A DNA stretch of 64,000 nucleotides from Breoghania sp. GTDB taxonomy: Bacteria; Pseudomonadota; Alphaproteobacteria; Rhizobiales; Stappiaceae. The translations under genes and the position numbers were made by a program. Below, one piece after another: positions 29,311 through 38,311 of the stretch. The notes below the pieces were generated by a model that was not told the DNA's origin, ran no database searches, and saw nothing but the letters and a program-made list of their open reading frames with translations. Numbering within the stretch: the first letter of the stretch is position 1; the number at the start of each line of letters is the position of its first letter. The stretch lies in NCBI RefSeq assembly GCF_030066895.1, contig NZ_JASJAV010000003.1, positions 1-64,000 of the forward strand, written 5' to 3'.

Positions 29311-29439
29311 GCCCATCCTTCGAGACGCGCTCGATGAGCGCGCCTCAGGATGACGTTGTGTGTTTTGTTAGATTTTCCATAAATAACAATATGATAACGT
29401 TATCCTGAGGAGGCGCGCAGCACCGTCTCGAAGAATGGA
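29311..29439. repeat. Inverted pair of a dispersed intergenic repeat
   Basis: Arm 1 at 29311-29355 (gcccatccttcgagacgcgc to ctcaggatgacg) and arm 2 at 29398-29439 are reverse complements with a few differences, separated by about 42 AT-rich bases. A half copy is at 25997-26034. The unit resembles palindromic intergenic repeats common in Hyphomicrobiales genomes. No coding potential. Confidence 0.75.
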
Positions 29440-29469
29440 CAGCGCGTTTCCATGCCAAGGCCTTCCGCC

Positions 29470-29679
29470 TCAGCCAAACTTCATCACAAGAAAAATGAGC
29501 GCACAGATCAGGACGACGACGAAAATCCGGCGTCCCGTCTGAATCCGTTGCGTGTGGACGAATGTCGGCCGAGAAACGGCGGCAAAGCGCTTCTTGAGGT
29601 TCGCCACGCGTTCTTCCCGCGTCATGCCCTCCACGCCATCGCCCTCGTAAACGCGCCAGGAATCCGACCTATCGACCAT
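29470..29679 (-). CDS. Small hypothetical protein with C-terminal membrane anchor
   Basis: A 69-residue frame starting MVDRSDSWRVYEGDGVEGMT, with a basic amphipathic middle (REERVANLKKRFAAVSRPTF) and a terminal hydrophobic helix (IFVVVLICALIFLVMKFG). The tail-anchored layout and clean codon usage suggest a real gene, but I do not recognise a family. It is convergent with the YgjP gene, and no operon partner is evident. Confidence 0.55.
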   Translation of the reverse strand: MVDRSDSWRVYEGDGVEGMTREERVANLKKRFAAVSRPTFVHTQRIQTGRRIFVVVLICALIFLVMKFG

Positions 29680-29993
29680 CGTGAAGCTCCGTGAAACGAT
29701 CAATTGCACGGGCAGCACTCTGGAATCCGTTTGGGGCGCTCACATGGCATGGCGCATTTACGAAAAGGCCGGGCAGTCTCCATTTCAACGTCCGGCCCCA
29801 AAGTCCGATATAATGCAGCCATGCGGACTCAATACTGCCGTCAGTACCGAATAAATATATATTTATATAGTTCTGCCGTCTGGACGATTTTCCTGAGTTG
29901 TTTCTTATTAATTTTTCTGCAATTCCCGGCCGTGTTAATCTCTATCGAATTTACGGGAATTTTCGTATATTTTCGGGGGATAGGGGGATATAT
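29680..29993. promoter_or_regulatory. AT-rich leader in front of the EACC1-caspase module
   Basis: About 310 bases. The first 130 are of ordinary GC; from about 29845 to 29993 the sequence turns strongly AT-rich (for example aataaatatatatttatata at 29850-29869 and ttcttattaatttttctg at 29904-29921), unlike the flanks. No gene is supported. It should hold the module's promoter and is a compositional sign of acquired DNA. A run of purines (gggggatagggggat, about 29976-29989) is the ribosome-binding site for the GTG start. Confidence 0.6.
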
Positions 29994-30359
29994 GTGAATA
30001 TCGATATCGATTTCACTTCGGATCGACTGCCCATTCCTTTGCGACAGAAGCTGGCGCGCGAATTCCTGCGTCGTGCGAAAGCTCTCGACGAAATTGAGGA
30101 AGCTCCCAGCGGGACGATCCAAGACCCCACAGAACGCGGAGAGCCAATTACGGCCGGAGCAATCGCTCTTGCTGTTCTCGGAAGCACCGCAGTTGCCGAA
30201 CTGGTGAAGCTGATAAGGTCTTTCGCCGAACGTGACACGTCATTGCATCTGGAAATGGCCTTGCCCGACGGGCGGAAATTCTCGATTTCCGGCTCAAATA
30301 TCAACGCCGCGAAGATCGATGAACTGACCCAGGCGGTTCGGTGCGCGCTCGAAGCGTAG
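29994..30359 (+). CDS. EACC1-like effector-associated component
   Basis: A 121-residue protein starting at GTG 29994 after a G-rich ribosome-binding site; the layout suggests the effector-associated constant component 1 (EACC1) domain described for bacterial conflict systems. Features seen: an N-terminal beta/polar part (DIDFTSDRLPIPLRQKLARE), a Gly-rich helix (GEPITAGAIALAVLGSTAVA) that leads into ELVKLIRSFAERD, a beta-hairpin with a D-G turn (LHLEMALPDGRKFSISGSNI), and a final helix. In that class EACC1 sits next to an effector such as a caspase- or trypsin-like protease and is thought to sense or transmit a signal. Here the caspase-like gene follows 12 bases later. Family call is from pattern memory and needs a profile search. 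Confidence 0.6.
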   Translation: MNIDIDFTSDRLPIPLRQKLAREFLRRAKALDEIEEAPSGTIQDPTERGEPITAGAIALAVLGSTAVAELVKLIRSFAERDTSLHLEMALPDGRKFSISGSNINAAKIDELTQAVRCALEA

Positions 30360-30371
30360 GGAGCGACCGCC

Positions 30372-31589
30372 ATGCCTCCCAAGACTTCTGAAGATGGGCG
30401 AAAGGTCGCTATCCTCTTAGGAAATCGAGTGTTTCCCGACGAGCCGGGATTGCACGATCTCAAATGCCCAATCAATGACGTCGACGGCTTTGCAGCCATC
30501 CTTCGCGATCCGAAAATCGGCGATTTCAACGACGTCGTGATCCTGAAAGATCAGGTCCATGGCGACGTGCTGGAGACCGTTCACGAAACCATCTCGACCT
30601 TGATGCCTAAGGACACTCTGTTCTTCTACTATTCCGGGCATGGCAAGCTGGACCTGGACGGTCATCTGCATCTGGCAACGCGCAACACGACACTCGATAA
30701 GCTGGCAATTCGCTCTCTGTCCTTTGGCACTGTGCGCGGTCTCATTACCAATGCGAAGAGCATTTCCAATGTGTTGATGCTCGATTGCTGCTTCAGCGGC
30801 GCCATTGATGAGCAATTTCACAAGGGCGACGTCCTAGAGGCGGCAATACGCCCCCAGCAGGGGTCGGGTATAGTCGTCTTCACGTCTTCCTCCGATATAC
30901 AGACGTCGCGGGAAGATCCTGAAACCGGGCACGGTCTTTTCACGGGTGCAATCATCGAAGGCATCCGCAGCGGGCATGCGGATATGGATGCGGATGGCCA
31001 GATCGATGTGGCGGATCTCAGAGCCTATATCGGCAGAAATTTCGAAGGCACGCAGACACTGCAATTCTTTGCTCGCAAGCTCGAAGGTCGGATCATCATC
31101 GCAAAGAGCGGGCATGACATCCTGGCCAAGACCATGGAAGAGTTGAAAGAACAACTCACCGAATGGCTGAAAACCGAAGAAATCACCGAGCCGCAATATT
31201 CAGCCGTTACCAGTGCCATGAAGAAACCGGCGGCCGACCGTTCAGCCATTAAAGTGGAATTGGTTCGGCTTGCCCAGGACGTAATCGCAGGATGCGCTTC
31301 TGTCGAACAATTCTGGGCGCGGTATCACGAAGCATTAGAGAGTACTGCAACCAAACCGATCATTCCGCCCGCACCGCACCGGAAGGCGTTCGGCCAAATG
31401 CCCCGGCCCCGGCAAAGGATCATCGCGCAGAAGATATTCCAAGACGCCGAAAGGACGACACACCAGCAAACAAACACCTCGAAGACGCCGAAAAGATTAC
31501 GCCAAGGTCGTCTTTCTATATCTCGATTTTCAAGATCTTCCTGTCGGGATTTGGCGGATTCATCCAGGCTCCGATCCTCCTCGGTATGA
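30372..31589 (+). CDS. Caspase-like (C14) cysteine protease, effector of the EACC1 pair
   Basis: Predicted caspase/metacaspase-fold protease. VAILLGNRVFPDEPGLHDLK opens the p20-like domain. The catalytic His is in FFYYSGHGKLDLDGHLHLAT (near residue 91) and the catalytic Cys in VLMLDCCFSGAIDEQFHKGD (near 138); the subdomain VVFTSSSDIQTSREDPETGH and GLFTGAIIEG complete it. An Asp-rich DMDADGQIDVADLRAYI stretch (about 198-214) looks like a calcium-binding loop, and a Lys/Glu-rich helical region follows (EELKEQLTEWLKTEEITEPQ). After about residue 335 (31375) the reading frame turns basic and unstructured; the natural C-terminus appears to continue in the +2 frame. The protease core itself is undamaged. 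It is transcribed with the EACC1-like gene. Confidence 0.8.
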   Translation: MPPKTSEDGRKVAILLGNRVFPDEPGLHDLKCPINDVDGFAAILRDPKIGDFNDVVILKDQVHGDVLETVHETISTLMPKDTLFFYYSGHGKLDLDGHLHLATRNTTLDKLAIRSLSFGTVRGLITNAKSISNVLMLDCCFSGAIDEQFHKGDVLEAAIRPQQGSGIVVFTSSSDIQTSREDPETGHGLFTGAIIEGIRSGHADMDADGQIDVADLRAYIGRNFEGTQTLQFFARKLEGRIIIAKSGHDILAKTMEELKEQLTEWLKTEEITEPQYSAVTSAMKKPAADRSAIKVELVRLAQDVIAGCASVEQFWARYHEALESTATKPIIPPAPHRKAFGQMPRPRQRIIAQKIFQDAERTTHQQTNTSKTPKRLRQGRLSISRFSRSSCRDLADSSRLRSSSV

Positions 31590-31801
31590 TCGGCGCCTTT
31601 GCCAATAGAGAATTCGGCGCTACCGCAGATACGATCACGGGGTTTCTGTTTGTGGTTTCTGTCGCGGGATTGATCGGGGCGTGGCGCTTTTCACGGAACA
31701 ACCGGCCACGCATCTACCTGCGGACTTTTTATTTCGCAACTTTCATTTCCGCGACCATGTTCACCGTTGTGGCCGCCATTGTTATCGCCAACAACCTCTG
31801 A
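31370..31801 (+). pseudogene. Out-of-frame C-terminal membrane domain of the caspase-like protein
   Basis: In the frame offset by +2 from the protease, text continues as RAEDIPRRRKDDTPANKHLE, a polar linker, then SFYISIFKIFLSGFGGFIQA, DTITGFLFVVSVAGLIGAWR and YFATFISATMFTVVAAIVIA, three predicted transmembrane helices, ending TGA at 31801. No plausible start or ribosome-binding site lies in front of it, so it reads as the lost tail of the caspase-like gene. A single indel near 31365-31385 (ccgcaccgcaccgg) would join the two. The intact product would be a membrane-tethered caspase-like protease of about 475 residues. Confidence 0.65.
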
Positions 31802-31825
31802 ACCGGCTCGGCCCGCTCAGGGCCG

Positions 31826-34759
31826 TCAGTGCGTCTCGCCCCAGTTGTCGGCGGCGCGGGCCTCGACCTCGAGGGGCACGCGGAGCAACAATGCGGGGGA
31901 GGGCGCATCCTCCATGAGGCGGACGACGAGCGGGACGGTCGCCTCGACCTGGTCCTCTGGTACTTCGAAGATCAGTTCGTCGTGCACCTGCAGGAGCATC
32001 TGCGCGGTGAGCTTCGAGACGGCCAGCGCATCTTCCATGCGCACCATGGCGCGGCGGATGATGTCGGCGGCAGAACCCTGGATCGGGGCATTGATCGCCG
32101 CGCGCTCGTAGAAAGCGCGCATGTTCGGGTTCTTCGTGTTGACGTCCGGATAATGCGCCTTGCGCCCGAAGATCGTCGTCACATAGCCGTTGGCGTGAAC
32201 CTGACGCTTCATCTCTTCCATGTAGTCGAGGATGCCGGGGAAGCGCTCGAAATAGGTCTTGATGTACTCGCCCGCCTCGCCGCGCGAGATGCCGAGCTGA
32301 TTGGCCAGCCCGAAGGCGGAAATCCCGTAGATGATGCCGAAATTGATCGCCTTGGCGCGGCGGCGGATCATCGGATCCATGTCCTTGACGGGCACGTTGA
32401 AGATTCCCGATGCCGTCATGGCGTGGATGTCGAGCCCGTCGGCGAAGGCCTGCACGAGCTGCGGGATCTCCGCCATGTGGGCGAGAACGCGCAATTCGAT
32501 CTGGCTGTAGTCGGCCGAAAGCAGCTTGGCGCCGTCGGCCGCGACGAAGGCCTTGCGGATCTTGCGGCCGGCCTCCGTGCGCACGGGAATGTTCTGCAGG
32601 TTCGGCTCCGACGACGACAGCCGCCCCGTCGTGGTGGAGGCCAGCGAATAGGAGGTGTGAACGCGGCCGGTCTCGGCGTTGATGTAGTTCGGCAGCGCAT
32701 CCGTGTAGGTCGATTTCAGTTTGGAGAGCTGACGCCATTCCACCACCTTGACCGGCAGCGGATGGCCCTCGACCACCAGGTTCTCCAAAACGGAGACGGA
32801 TGTGGACCATGCCCCGGTCTTGGTCTTCTTGCCGCCGGGAAGCCCCATCTTACCGAACAGGATGTCGCCGAGCTGTTTGGGCGAACCGATGTTGAAGTTC
32901 TCGCCCGCCAGTTCGTGGATTTCCGCCTCAAGAGCGGCGGCTCCTTGCGCCAGATCGCCGGAGAGACGCGACAGCATCTGCCGGTCCACGTGCACGCCGC
33001 GCATTTCCATGCGCGAGAGAACCGGCACCAGCGGGCGTTCCAGCGTCTCGTAGACGGAAACCATGTTCTCGCCCGGCAGGCGGCACTTCAGCACCTGCCA
33101 CAGGCGCAGCGTGACGTCGGCGTCTTCCGCCGCATAGGCGCGCGCCTTGTCGAGGCCGATCTTGTCGAAGGTAACGGCGGACTTGCCCTTGCCGCAGACC
33201 TCCTCGTACTTGATCGGCGTGTGACCGAGCCAGCGTTCCGACAGCGCATCCATGCCGTTGCCGCCCTGGAGCCCGGCGTCGAGCGCGTAGGACAGCAGCA
33301 TCGTATCGTCGAAGGGTGCAACCTCGATATCTAGACGCTTCAGGATCACCCAGTCGTATTTAAGGTTCTGCGCGATCTTGAGGACGGAAGGATCCTCCAG
33401 CATCGGCTTGAGCAGATCGAGCGCGTCTTTCAATGGGATCTGACCTTCGAGAAGACCGCTCCCGCCCAGAAGATCGCCCTCACCATCGCGGTGGCCGAGC
33501 GGGATGTAGCACGCCTTTCCCGGCGTGGTGGAGAGTGAGACACCGCAAAGCTCCGCGACCATCGGGTCGAGCGAGGTCGTCTCGGTGTCGACCGCCACGA
33601 AGCCGGTCTCGTAGGCATCCTCGATCCAGGCTTTCAGCCGGCCGGTATCCTGCACCAGTTCATAGGCGGAGGTATCAACCGGAATTGCCTTGATCTCGGC
33701 CGCACGCACCTCTGCAAGGGCGGAGGGGCCGTCGCCAGCCGTCGCAGCAGCTCCCGACTTCTCACCCTCGGCGGAACCTTCCGGCTTTTCGGGCGCTTCC
33801 CAGCCCTTGATGATCAGATCGGCAGGGTCCACGGAGGCCGCGTCCGTTCCGGACGTTTCGGCGACGCGGCGCGTCAGCGTGGTGAATTCCATCGCCTTCA
33901 GGAAAGCCAGCGCCTTTTCCCCATCGAGCTTGCACACCGCCGCCTCAGAGAGAGGAACCTCGACCGGCGTTTCGCAGTCGAGCTTGACGAGGCGATGGGA
34001 AATACGCGCCTGATCGGCGAATTCGATCAGATTCTCGTGGCGCTTCTTCTGCTTAATCTCCTCGGCGCGCGACAGCAACGTTTCCAGATCCCCGTACTCG
34101 TTGATGAGCTGGGCCGCCGTCTTCACGCCGATGCCGGGAACGCCGGGAACATTGTCGATGCTGTCGCCGGCCAGCGACTGCACGTCCACCACCTTGTCGG
34201 GCGTCACGCCAAATTTCTCCAGCACCTCCGGCTCGGCGATGCGCTTGTTCTTCATCGTGTCCAGCATGATCACATGCGGACCGACGAGCTGCATCAGGTC
34301 CTTGTCGGAGGAAATGATCGTGACCTCGGCTCCCGCCACAACCGCCTGACAGGCATAGGTCGCGATGATGTCGTCGGCCTCGTAGCCCACCTGTTCGATG
34401 GACGCGACGTTGAAGGCGCGCACCGCATCGCGAATGATGCCAAACTGGGGGATCAAGTCTTCCGGCGGCTCGGGCCGCTGGGCCTTGTACTGGTCGTAGA
34501 TCTCGTTTCGGAAGGTTTTGGCCGAATGATCGAAGACCACCGCGATATGGGTCGGCGTGACCCCGGCGGCGGTCTCGTCCGCCTCCTGCAAGAGCTTCCA
34601 CAACATGTTGCAGAACCCGGCAACGGCGCCAACGGGCAGACCGTCAGATTTTCGCGTCAGCGGGGGCAGCGCATGGTAGGCGCGGAAAATATAGGACGAC
34701 CCGTCGACCAGGAAGACATGGTCGCCAGCTTTCAGGGGGGAGGAGGATTCGCTCGACAT
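31826..34759 (-). CDS. polA: DNA polymerase I
   Basis: Removes RNA primers and fills gaps in replication and repair. The start at 34759 (MSSESSSPLKAGDHVFLVDG) is chosen because upstream codons give a non-homologous basic tail. Domains of the 977-residue protein: 5'-3' exonuclease (residues 1-290; SSYIFRAYHALPPL, GYEADDIIAT, LAGDSIDNVPGVPGIGVKTA), 3'-5' exonuclease (about 370-560; proofreading motif FVAVDTETTSLDP intact), and polymerase (about 600-977; ADYSQIELRVLAHMAEIPQL, RRRAKAINFGIIYGISAFGL, LLQVHDELIFEVP). It is the longest undamaged gene in the window, and all three active sites are present. Confidence 0.97.
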   Translation of the reverse strand: MSSESSSPLKAGDHVFLVDGSSYIFRAYHALPPLTRKSDGLPVGAVAGFCNMLWKLLQEADETAAGVTPTHIAVVFDHSAKTFRNEIYDQYKAQRPEPPEDLIPQFGIIRDAVRAFNVASIEQVGYEADDIIATYACQAVVAGAEVTIISSDKDLMQLVGPHVIMLDTMKNKRIAEPEVLEKFGVTPDKVVDVQSLAGDSIDNVPGVPGIGVKTAAQLINEYGDLETLLSRAEEIKQKKRHENLIEFADQARISHRLVKLDCETPVEVPLSEAAVCKLDGEKALAFLKAMEFTTLTRRVAETSGTDAASVDPADLIIKGWEAPEKPEGSAEGEKSGAAATAGDGPSALAEVRAAEIKAIPVDTSAYELVQDTGRLKAWIEDAYETGFVAVDTETTSLDPMVAELCGVSLSTTPGKACYIPLGHRDGEGDLLGGSGLLEGQIPLKDALDLLKPMLEDPSVLKIAQNLKYDWVILKRLDIEVAPFDDTMLLSYALDAGLQGGNGMDALSERWLGHTPIKYEEVCGKGKSAVTFDKIGLDKARAYAAEDADVTLRLWQVLKCRLPGENMVSVYETLERPLVPVLSRMEMRGVHVDRQMLSRLSGDLAQGAAALEAEIHELAGENFNIGSPKQLGDILFGKMGLPGGKKTKTGAWSTSVSVLENLVVEGHPLPVKVVEWRQLSKLKSTYTDALPNYINAETGRVHTSYSLASTTTGRLSSSEPNLQNIPVRTEAGRKIRKAFVAADGAKLLSADYSQIELRVLAHMAEIPQLVQAFADGLDIHAMTASGIFNVPVKDMDPMIRRRAKAINFGIIYGISAFGLANQLGISRGEAGEYIKTYFERFPGILDYMEEMKRQVHANGYVTTIFGRKAHYPDVNTKNPNMRAFYERAAINAPIQGSAADIIRRAMVRMEDALAVSKLTAQMLLQVHDELIFEVPEDQVEATVPLVVRLMEDAPSPALLLRVPLEVEARAADNWGETH

Positions 34760-34847
34760 GGGCGGATCATGCCCATGGCGAGGCCCTGCGGACAAGGGAG
34801 AACTCCGCGAGGGACGCTTTTTCCTCCGGTGCCTGCCGCCCCACGCC

Positions 34848-35831
34848 TTATTCCGCCGGCTGCAAGGCCGGTTTGGCGCGGCACGTATAGGCCCAGCCGG
34901 GGCGCTTGAAGAGAAAGTCGAACCGGGTTCCGCGCACCGCCAGGAATGCAATGACGGGGCCGATGAGCCCGGCGAGCGCGACGAGAAGCGCGACCGTCCC
35001 GAGATCCAGGAAAGGCGCAAATTTCAGGAGCAACGCCCGGGAAAGACCCATCGGCAGGAAGAACGCCAGGTAGATGACGATCGAGTTCTGCCCGGCAAAG
35101 CGCAGCACATCGGCAAAGCTGAGCCGCGACAGAAGGGCGGAAAAGAGGATGACGGCACAAGCTCCCGTCGCCCCCAACGCGAGCGAGACGACGGGAAGAG
35201 TGGCATAGCCCATCGCCACCAGGACGCCGTTGGCGAACCCCCAGGCGAGCAGGGCCGACAGCGCCTTGGGCACGTTGGCCATCGCCCAGGCGGCGAAGCG
35301 GAAGACATGCGCCGCCGCGATATAGTCCGTGTAGAAATAGACGAAGCGGGCAGCGAATTCGTCGACCAGCACGAGGCCGGAGGAAAACGGAGGAATGCCC
35401 GCCGCATGGGCGATCTCCAGCACCACCCCGAAGCCCATCACGACCTGCCAGGGCACGTTCCGGTCGCGCGCGAGTTTCGCGATGGTGAAGAAGATCGGCA
35501 GCATGTAGATGAACCACAGCGTGCCGAAAGGCTGCCAGAACGCTCGCAGATAGGCGAAGGCAGTACCCTGCCATCCCAATTCGGCGACGAAAACAGTCTT
35601 TTTCAGCGCAAACTGGATCGCCACCCACAGAATGTAAAAGTAAGCAAAGTGGACGACCTTGCGGTCGAAATAGGTGCGCCAATCGCGGTCGATGACATTG
35701 GCGAGGAACAGGCCGGAGATGAGAAAGAAGTCCGGCATGCGGAAGAGGCGGCAGAACTCGATCACGTGGTGCATCCAGCCGGTCGCGCCCGCGACTTTCT
35801 CCACGCCCAGCGTGGAATGCATCATCACCAC
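34848..35831 (-). CDS. Acyltransferase family 3 (OafA/YrhL-like) membrane protein, N-terminus uncertain
   Basis: Polytopic membrane acyltransferase that would O-acylate a surface glycan or other acceptor. Ten or so helices can be seen; MHSTLGVEKVAGATGWMHHV and FCRLFRMPDFFLISGLFLAN are the start of the conserved domain, and GTLWFIYMLPIFFTIAKLAR is a core segment. The homologous frame extends upstream of 35831 as QRIDWVDYAKGFCIVAV, which includes the first helix, but meets TGA (about 35880) with no start codon. GGATTGATTGGGTCG looks like a 4-bp (ATTG) duplication just there, so the true start may have been lost. The rest of the frame is clean to TAA at 34848. Substrate unknown. Confidence 0.78.
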   Translation of the reverse strand: MVMMHSTLGVEKVAGATGWMHHVIEFCRLFRMPDFFLISGLFLANVIDRDWRTYFDRKVVHFAYFYILWVAIQFALKKTVFVAELGWQGTAFAYLRAFWQPFGTLWFIYMLPIFFTIAKLARDRNVPWQVVMGFGVVLEIAHAAGIPPFSSGLVLVDEFAARFVYFYTDYIAAAHVFRFAAWAMANVPKALSALLAWGFANGVLVAMGYATLPVVSLALGATGACAVILFSALLSRLSFADVLRFAGQNSIVIYLAFFLPMGLSRALLLKFAPFLDLGTVALLVALAGLIGPVIAFLAVRGTRFDFLFKRPGWAYTCRAKPALQPAE

Positions 35832-36140
35832 GGCGACGATGCAAAAGCCTTTTGCGTAATCGACCCAATCAATCCGCTGTCACGCCACGGCTTGCCCTCG
35901 TCCTATTTCCCGAACGACGTAAAACGCCCCGCCTTGCCGTAGACAAAACGGAACATAGAATCATTTTTATTCAAAATCGTCGAGCAGGCGACCGATTCCG
36001 TATTTTTGATGAATTAATACTAACGGCCATTCACCCCAAAGAGGGCTCGCCGACACATGAGACGGGTGAAATCGGCACCCACACACCCCAGCTACCAGGA
36101 CGCGGAACCGACGGTCAACGGGCAGACGGGCGCTAGGCAC

Positions 36141-36165
36141 AAAAAAGGCCCGAACCGGGCCTTTT
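36141..36165 (-). terminator. Rho-independent terminator after the PagL-like gene
   Basis: Read on the minus strand: aaaaggcccg, loop gtt, cgggccttttt. An inverted repeat with T-run 28 bases after the stop codon of the barrel gene; the A/T runs on both sides make it bidirectional. Confidence 0.85.
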
Positions 36166-36192
36166 CAGCAGAACATCGATTTTCTCGTCGGC

Positions 36193-36780
36193 TCAGAATG
36201 CGTAACCCAGACGCATGCCCACGTTGGTCAAGCCGTCATTGTCGGAGCAATAACCGTTGTTGGACGAATGCTCGATCATGGCGGTGACGTTCCACGCCTG
36301 ATTGATTCGATAACCGACGGAGGTCGATTCGCGGAACATCACGTTGCAGCCGAGCGCCAGGCCGCCCTGGCTTTCCTCGGTGTTGCCGTTATGCGCCATG
36401 CCGCCGAAGGAGCCTTCGATGAAGAGGGCATCGGTCAGGTCGATCGTCAGCGTGTAACCGGCATAGATCATCGACGTGTCGCCGGCGGTGTTCAGGTTGC
36501 CGCCCAGGTGGGGACGCAGCATCAACTGGGTGTCGAGGAACGGTGTTTTCCACGCCAAGGCGCCCCAACGGCTGAGGATTTCAGCGTTGATGTCGACGCC
36601 GGTCTCGCGATCCATCGTGTCGTGATAGAAAATGCCGCCGCGCACTTCATTGTAAGGCGCGAAGCTCCGGGTCTGGAGCGGAGGGGCCCCGTAATAATCA
36701 GCGGCAAACGCCGCAGGGGCACATGTTGCAGCGAGCAGAGCCGCCACCAACATTTTCTTTGAAAGGGTCAACATCCGCAC
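36193..36780 (-). CDS. Acyloxyacyl hydrolase / lipid A 3-O-deacylase PagL-like outer-membrane barrel
   Basis: An outer-membrane beta-barrel enzyme that would remove an acyl chain from lipid A. A Sec signal (KKMLVAALLAATCAPAAFAA) ends near residue 27. The mature part (about 168 aa) has alternating strands such as YNEVRGGIFYHDTM and MIYAGYTLTIDLTDALFIEG. The C-terminal signature AMIEHSSNNGYCSDNDG (His-x-Ser of PagL with a nearby acidic residue) and a terminal NVGMRLGYAF strand ending in Phe identify the family. Clean frame, single-gene unit with its own terminator. Confidence 0.82.
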   Translation of the reverse strand: MRMLTLSKKMLVAALLAATCAPAAFAADYYGAPPLQTRSFAPYNEVRGGIFYHDTMDRETGVDINAEILSRWGALAWKTPFLDTQLMLRPHLGGNLNTAGDTSMIYAGYTLTIDLTDALFIEGSFGGMAHNGNTEESQGGLALGCNVMFRESTSVGYRINQAWNVTAMIEHSSNNGYCSDNDGLTNVGMRLGYAF

Positions 36781-36975
36781 CTGAAAGGCCTCAACGAGTT
36801 ACGTTCCGAACACCGTTCTGAACAGGCGCTACCATTCCCCATTGCGCGACCAGATGCAATCGACCTGTTTTCATTCCGACCCGGGAGCGCAAAAGAATAA
36901 GGCACTTTGCCACAGCGTTGTTGCGGTTCGGTTACACCCGAAACACCACGAAATCCGCGCTCTTGAGGCGAGATC

Positions 36976-37667
36976 ATGAACGAAAACGAGACCGATGCCC
37001 TGAAACGTCAACTGGCCGAAGACGGGTTCCTGTTGCTCGGCGGTTTTCGCCCCGCCGATGGCGATTCATACCCGGCAGCGCTCGACACGGTCGTCATGCG
37101 GCGACGCTGCTTCTCGTCGGCAATGCGGGAGCGGCACTGTGGCATGCGTTCACCGGAGCCCCCGAGTTTTCCGACGGTGCGCCCGATCCGCTCGATCGCT
37201 ACACCCGGCGCACGCTTTCGCGGACCGCGGCCGAATTCGAAATGGCCGTCGTCTTTCCCTTCGAGCGTCCATACCAACCATTTCAAAGCTGTGCACTGGC
37301 CATCAACGGCTGTTCCCAAGGCCCCATGGGGGCGCTCTCCCATCGTGAATACGGCCCCTGGGCGGGGTTTCGTGCCGCGTTCATTTCGGCGGGGCGAATC
37401 GCCGGCGTCGAGCAAGACGACACGGCGGGCCCCTATCAGACATGCCACGACAGGCCCTGCCTGTCCGCCTGCCCGGCGCATGCTCTTTCCTTAAACGGCT
37501 ACGACGTGCCGCGTTGCCTTGCCTATCTGGAGGAAACGCCGGGGAACAACTGCCTTGCAGGCTGCCGGGCACGCTTTTCCTGTCCCTACGGCACGGCATT
37601 CCGGCAGTCCCGCGATCAGGCGAGCTTCCATATGCGTGCTTTTACCGGTTGGAACGATGACACTTGA
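36976..37667 (+). pseudogene. Ferredoxin-like protein with two Cys clusters, one frameshift
   Basis: Begins MNENETDALKRQLAEDGFLL, which leads in frame to SYPAALDTVV near 37085. The continuation TLLLVGNAGAALWHAFTGAP is in the other frame, to TGA at 37667. That part holds TCHDRPCLSACPAHALSLNG and CLAGCRARFSCPYGTAF, six to eight cysteines in a pattern like a double 4Fe-4S ferredoxin fold. No partner reductase is adjacent, so its redox role is unknown. A single indel separates the two halves. Confidence 0.7.
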
Positions 37668-37772
37668 GAAGGCGCCCGGCAATTCGCTATCAGTGCGCTC
37701 TCCGGTTGTGGCGTCGGGCACTCCGCCGGTTGCATCTTGCCATTTTCGCCTGAACTCACGAAAGGATCGACC

Positions 37773-38278
37773 ATGCGTCGATGGTTTGTTCTCGCCCTCT
37801 TTCTGATCGTTACCGTGGGAGGCGGCCTCGCGATCGGCTACGTCACCGCACCAGGTGCCCTGAGCACTCTGTCCGGTACCTGGTTCGCATCGCTCGCAAA
37901 GCCGGTCGGCGCGCCGCCAAACTAGCTCTTCGCTCCCGTCTGGACGATCCTTTATGTCATACTCGCCGTGGCAGGTTGGCGGACCTTCGAACGCGACAAG
38001 GTCGTGCAGGCATGAAGCTGTGGGTCGGGCAGCTCGTGTTCAACTTCACCTAGAGCCCGATGTTTTTCCTGTTCCAGGATCCCTATCGCGCCCTTGTCCT
38101 TATCGTGCTGCTGCTGATCCTGTACCTGTGGTTCCCGAAGGAGACATGGAACCGGGACAAGATCGCGTCTCGCCTGTTCGCCGTGTATACGGTCTGGATC
38201 GTCTATGTGACGTACCTGAACGCGATGATCTGGTACCTGAACCGCGTTCCGGATCAGGCCCCCGTTCTCGGCCACTGA
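37773..38278 (+). pseudogene. tspO: TspO/MBR family protein, two in-frame TAG and one frameshift
   Basis: Five-helix membrane protein that binds porphyrins. It begins MRRWFVLALFLIVTVGGGLA; KPVGAPPN is followed by TAG at 37923-37925 where the family has Trp (PPNWLFAPVWT, still in frame). Near 38013 one base is missing after RDKVVQA, and the next frame (MKLWVGQLVFNFT) meets TAG at 38051-38053, again at a Trp conserved in the family (NFTWSPMFF). The last helices (LVLIVLLLILYLWFPKETWN, YVTYLNAMIWYLN) are readable to TGA at 38278. Three lesions in 500 bases make it a clear pseudogene. Confidence 0.88.
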
Positions 38279-38311
38279 GGCGGGTTCCCCGCCTCCCGCA
38301 CATGTCAGCCG

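Noticed and set aside
31829..34909. Long + strand open frames opposite polA
   Set aside because: Shadows of a GC-rich gene with complete DNA polymerase I motifs on the other strand.
37773..38278. TspO made by programmed frameshifting
   Set aside because: No slippery heptamer lies at the shift, and two in-frame TAG codons at conserved Trp positions show ordinary decay.
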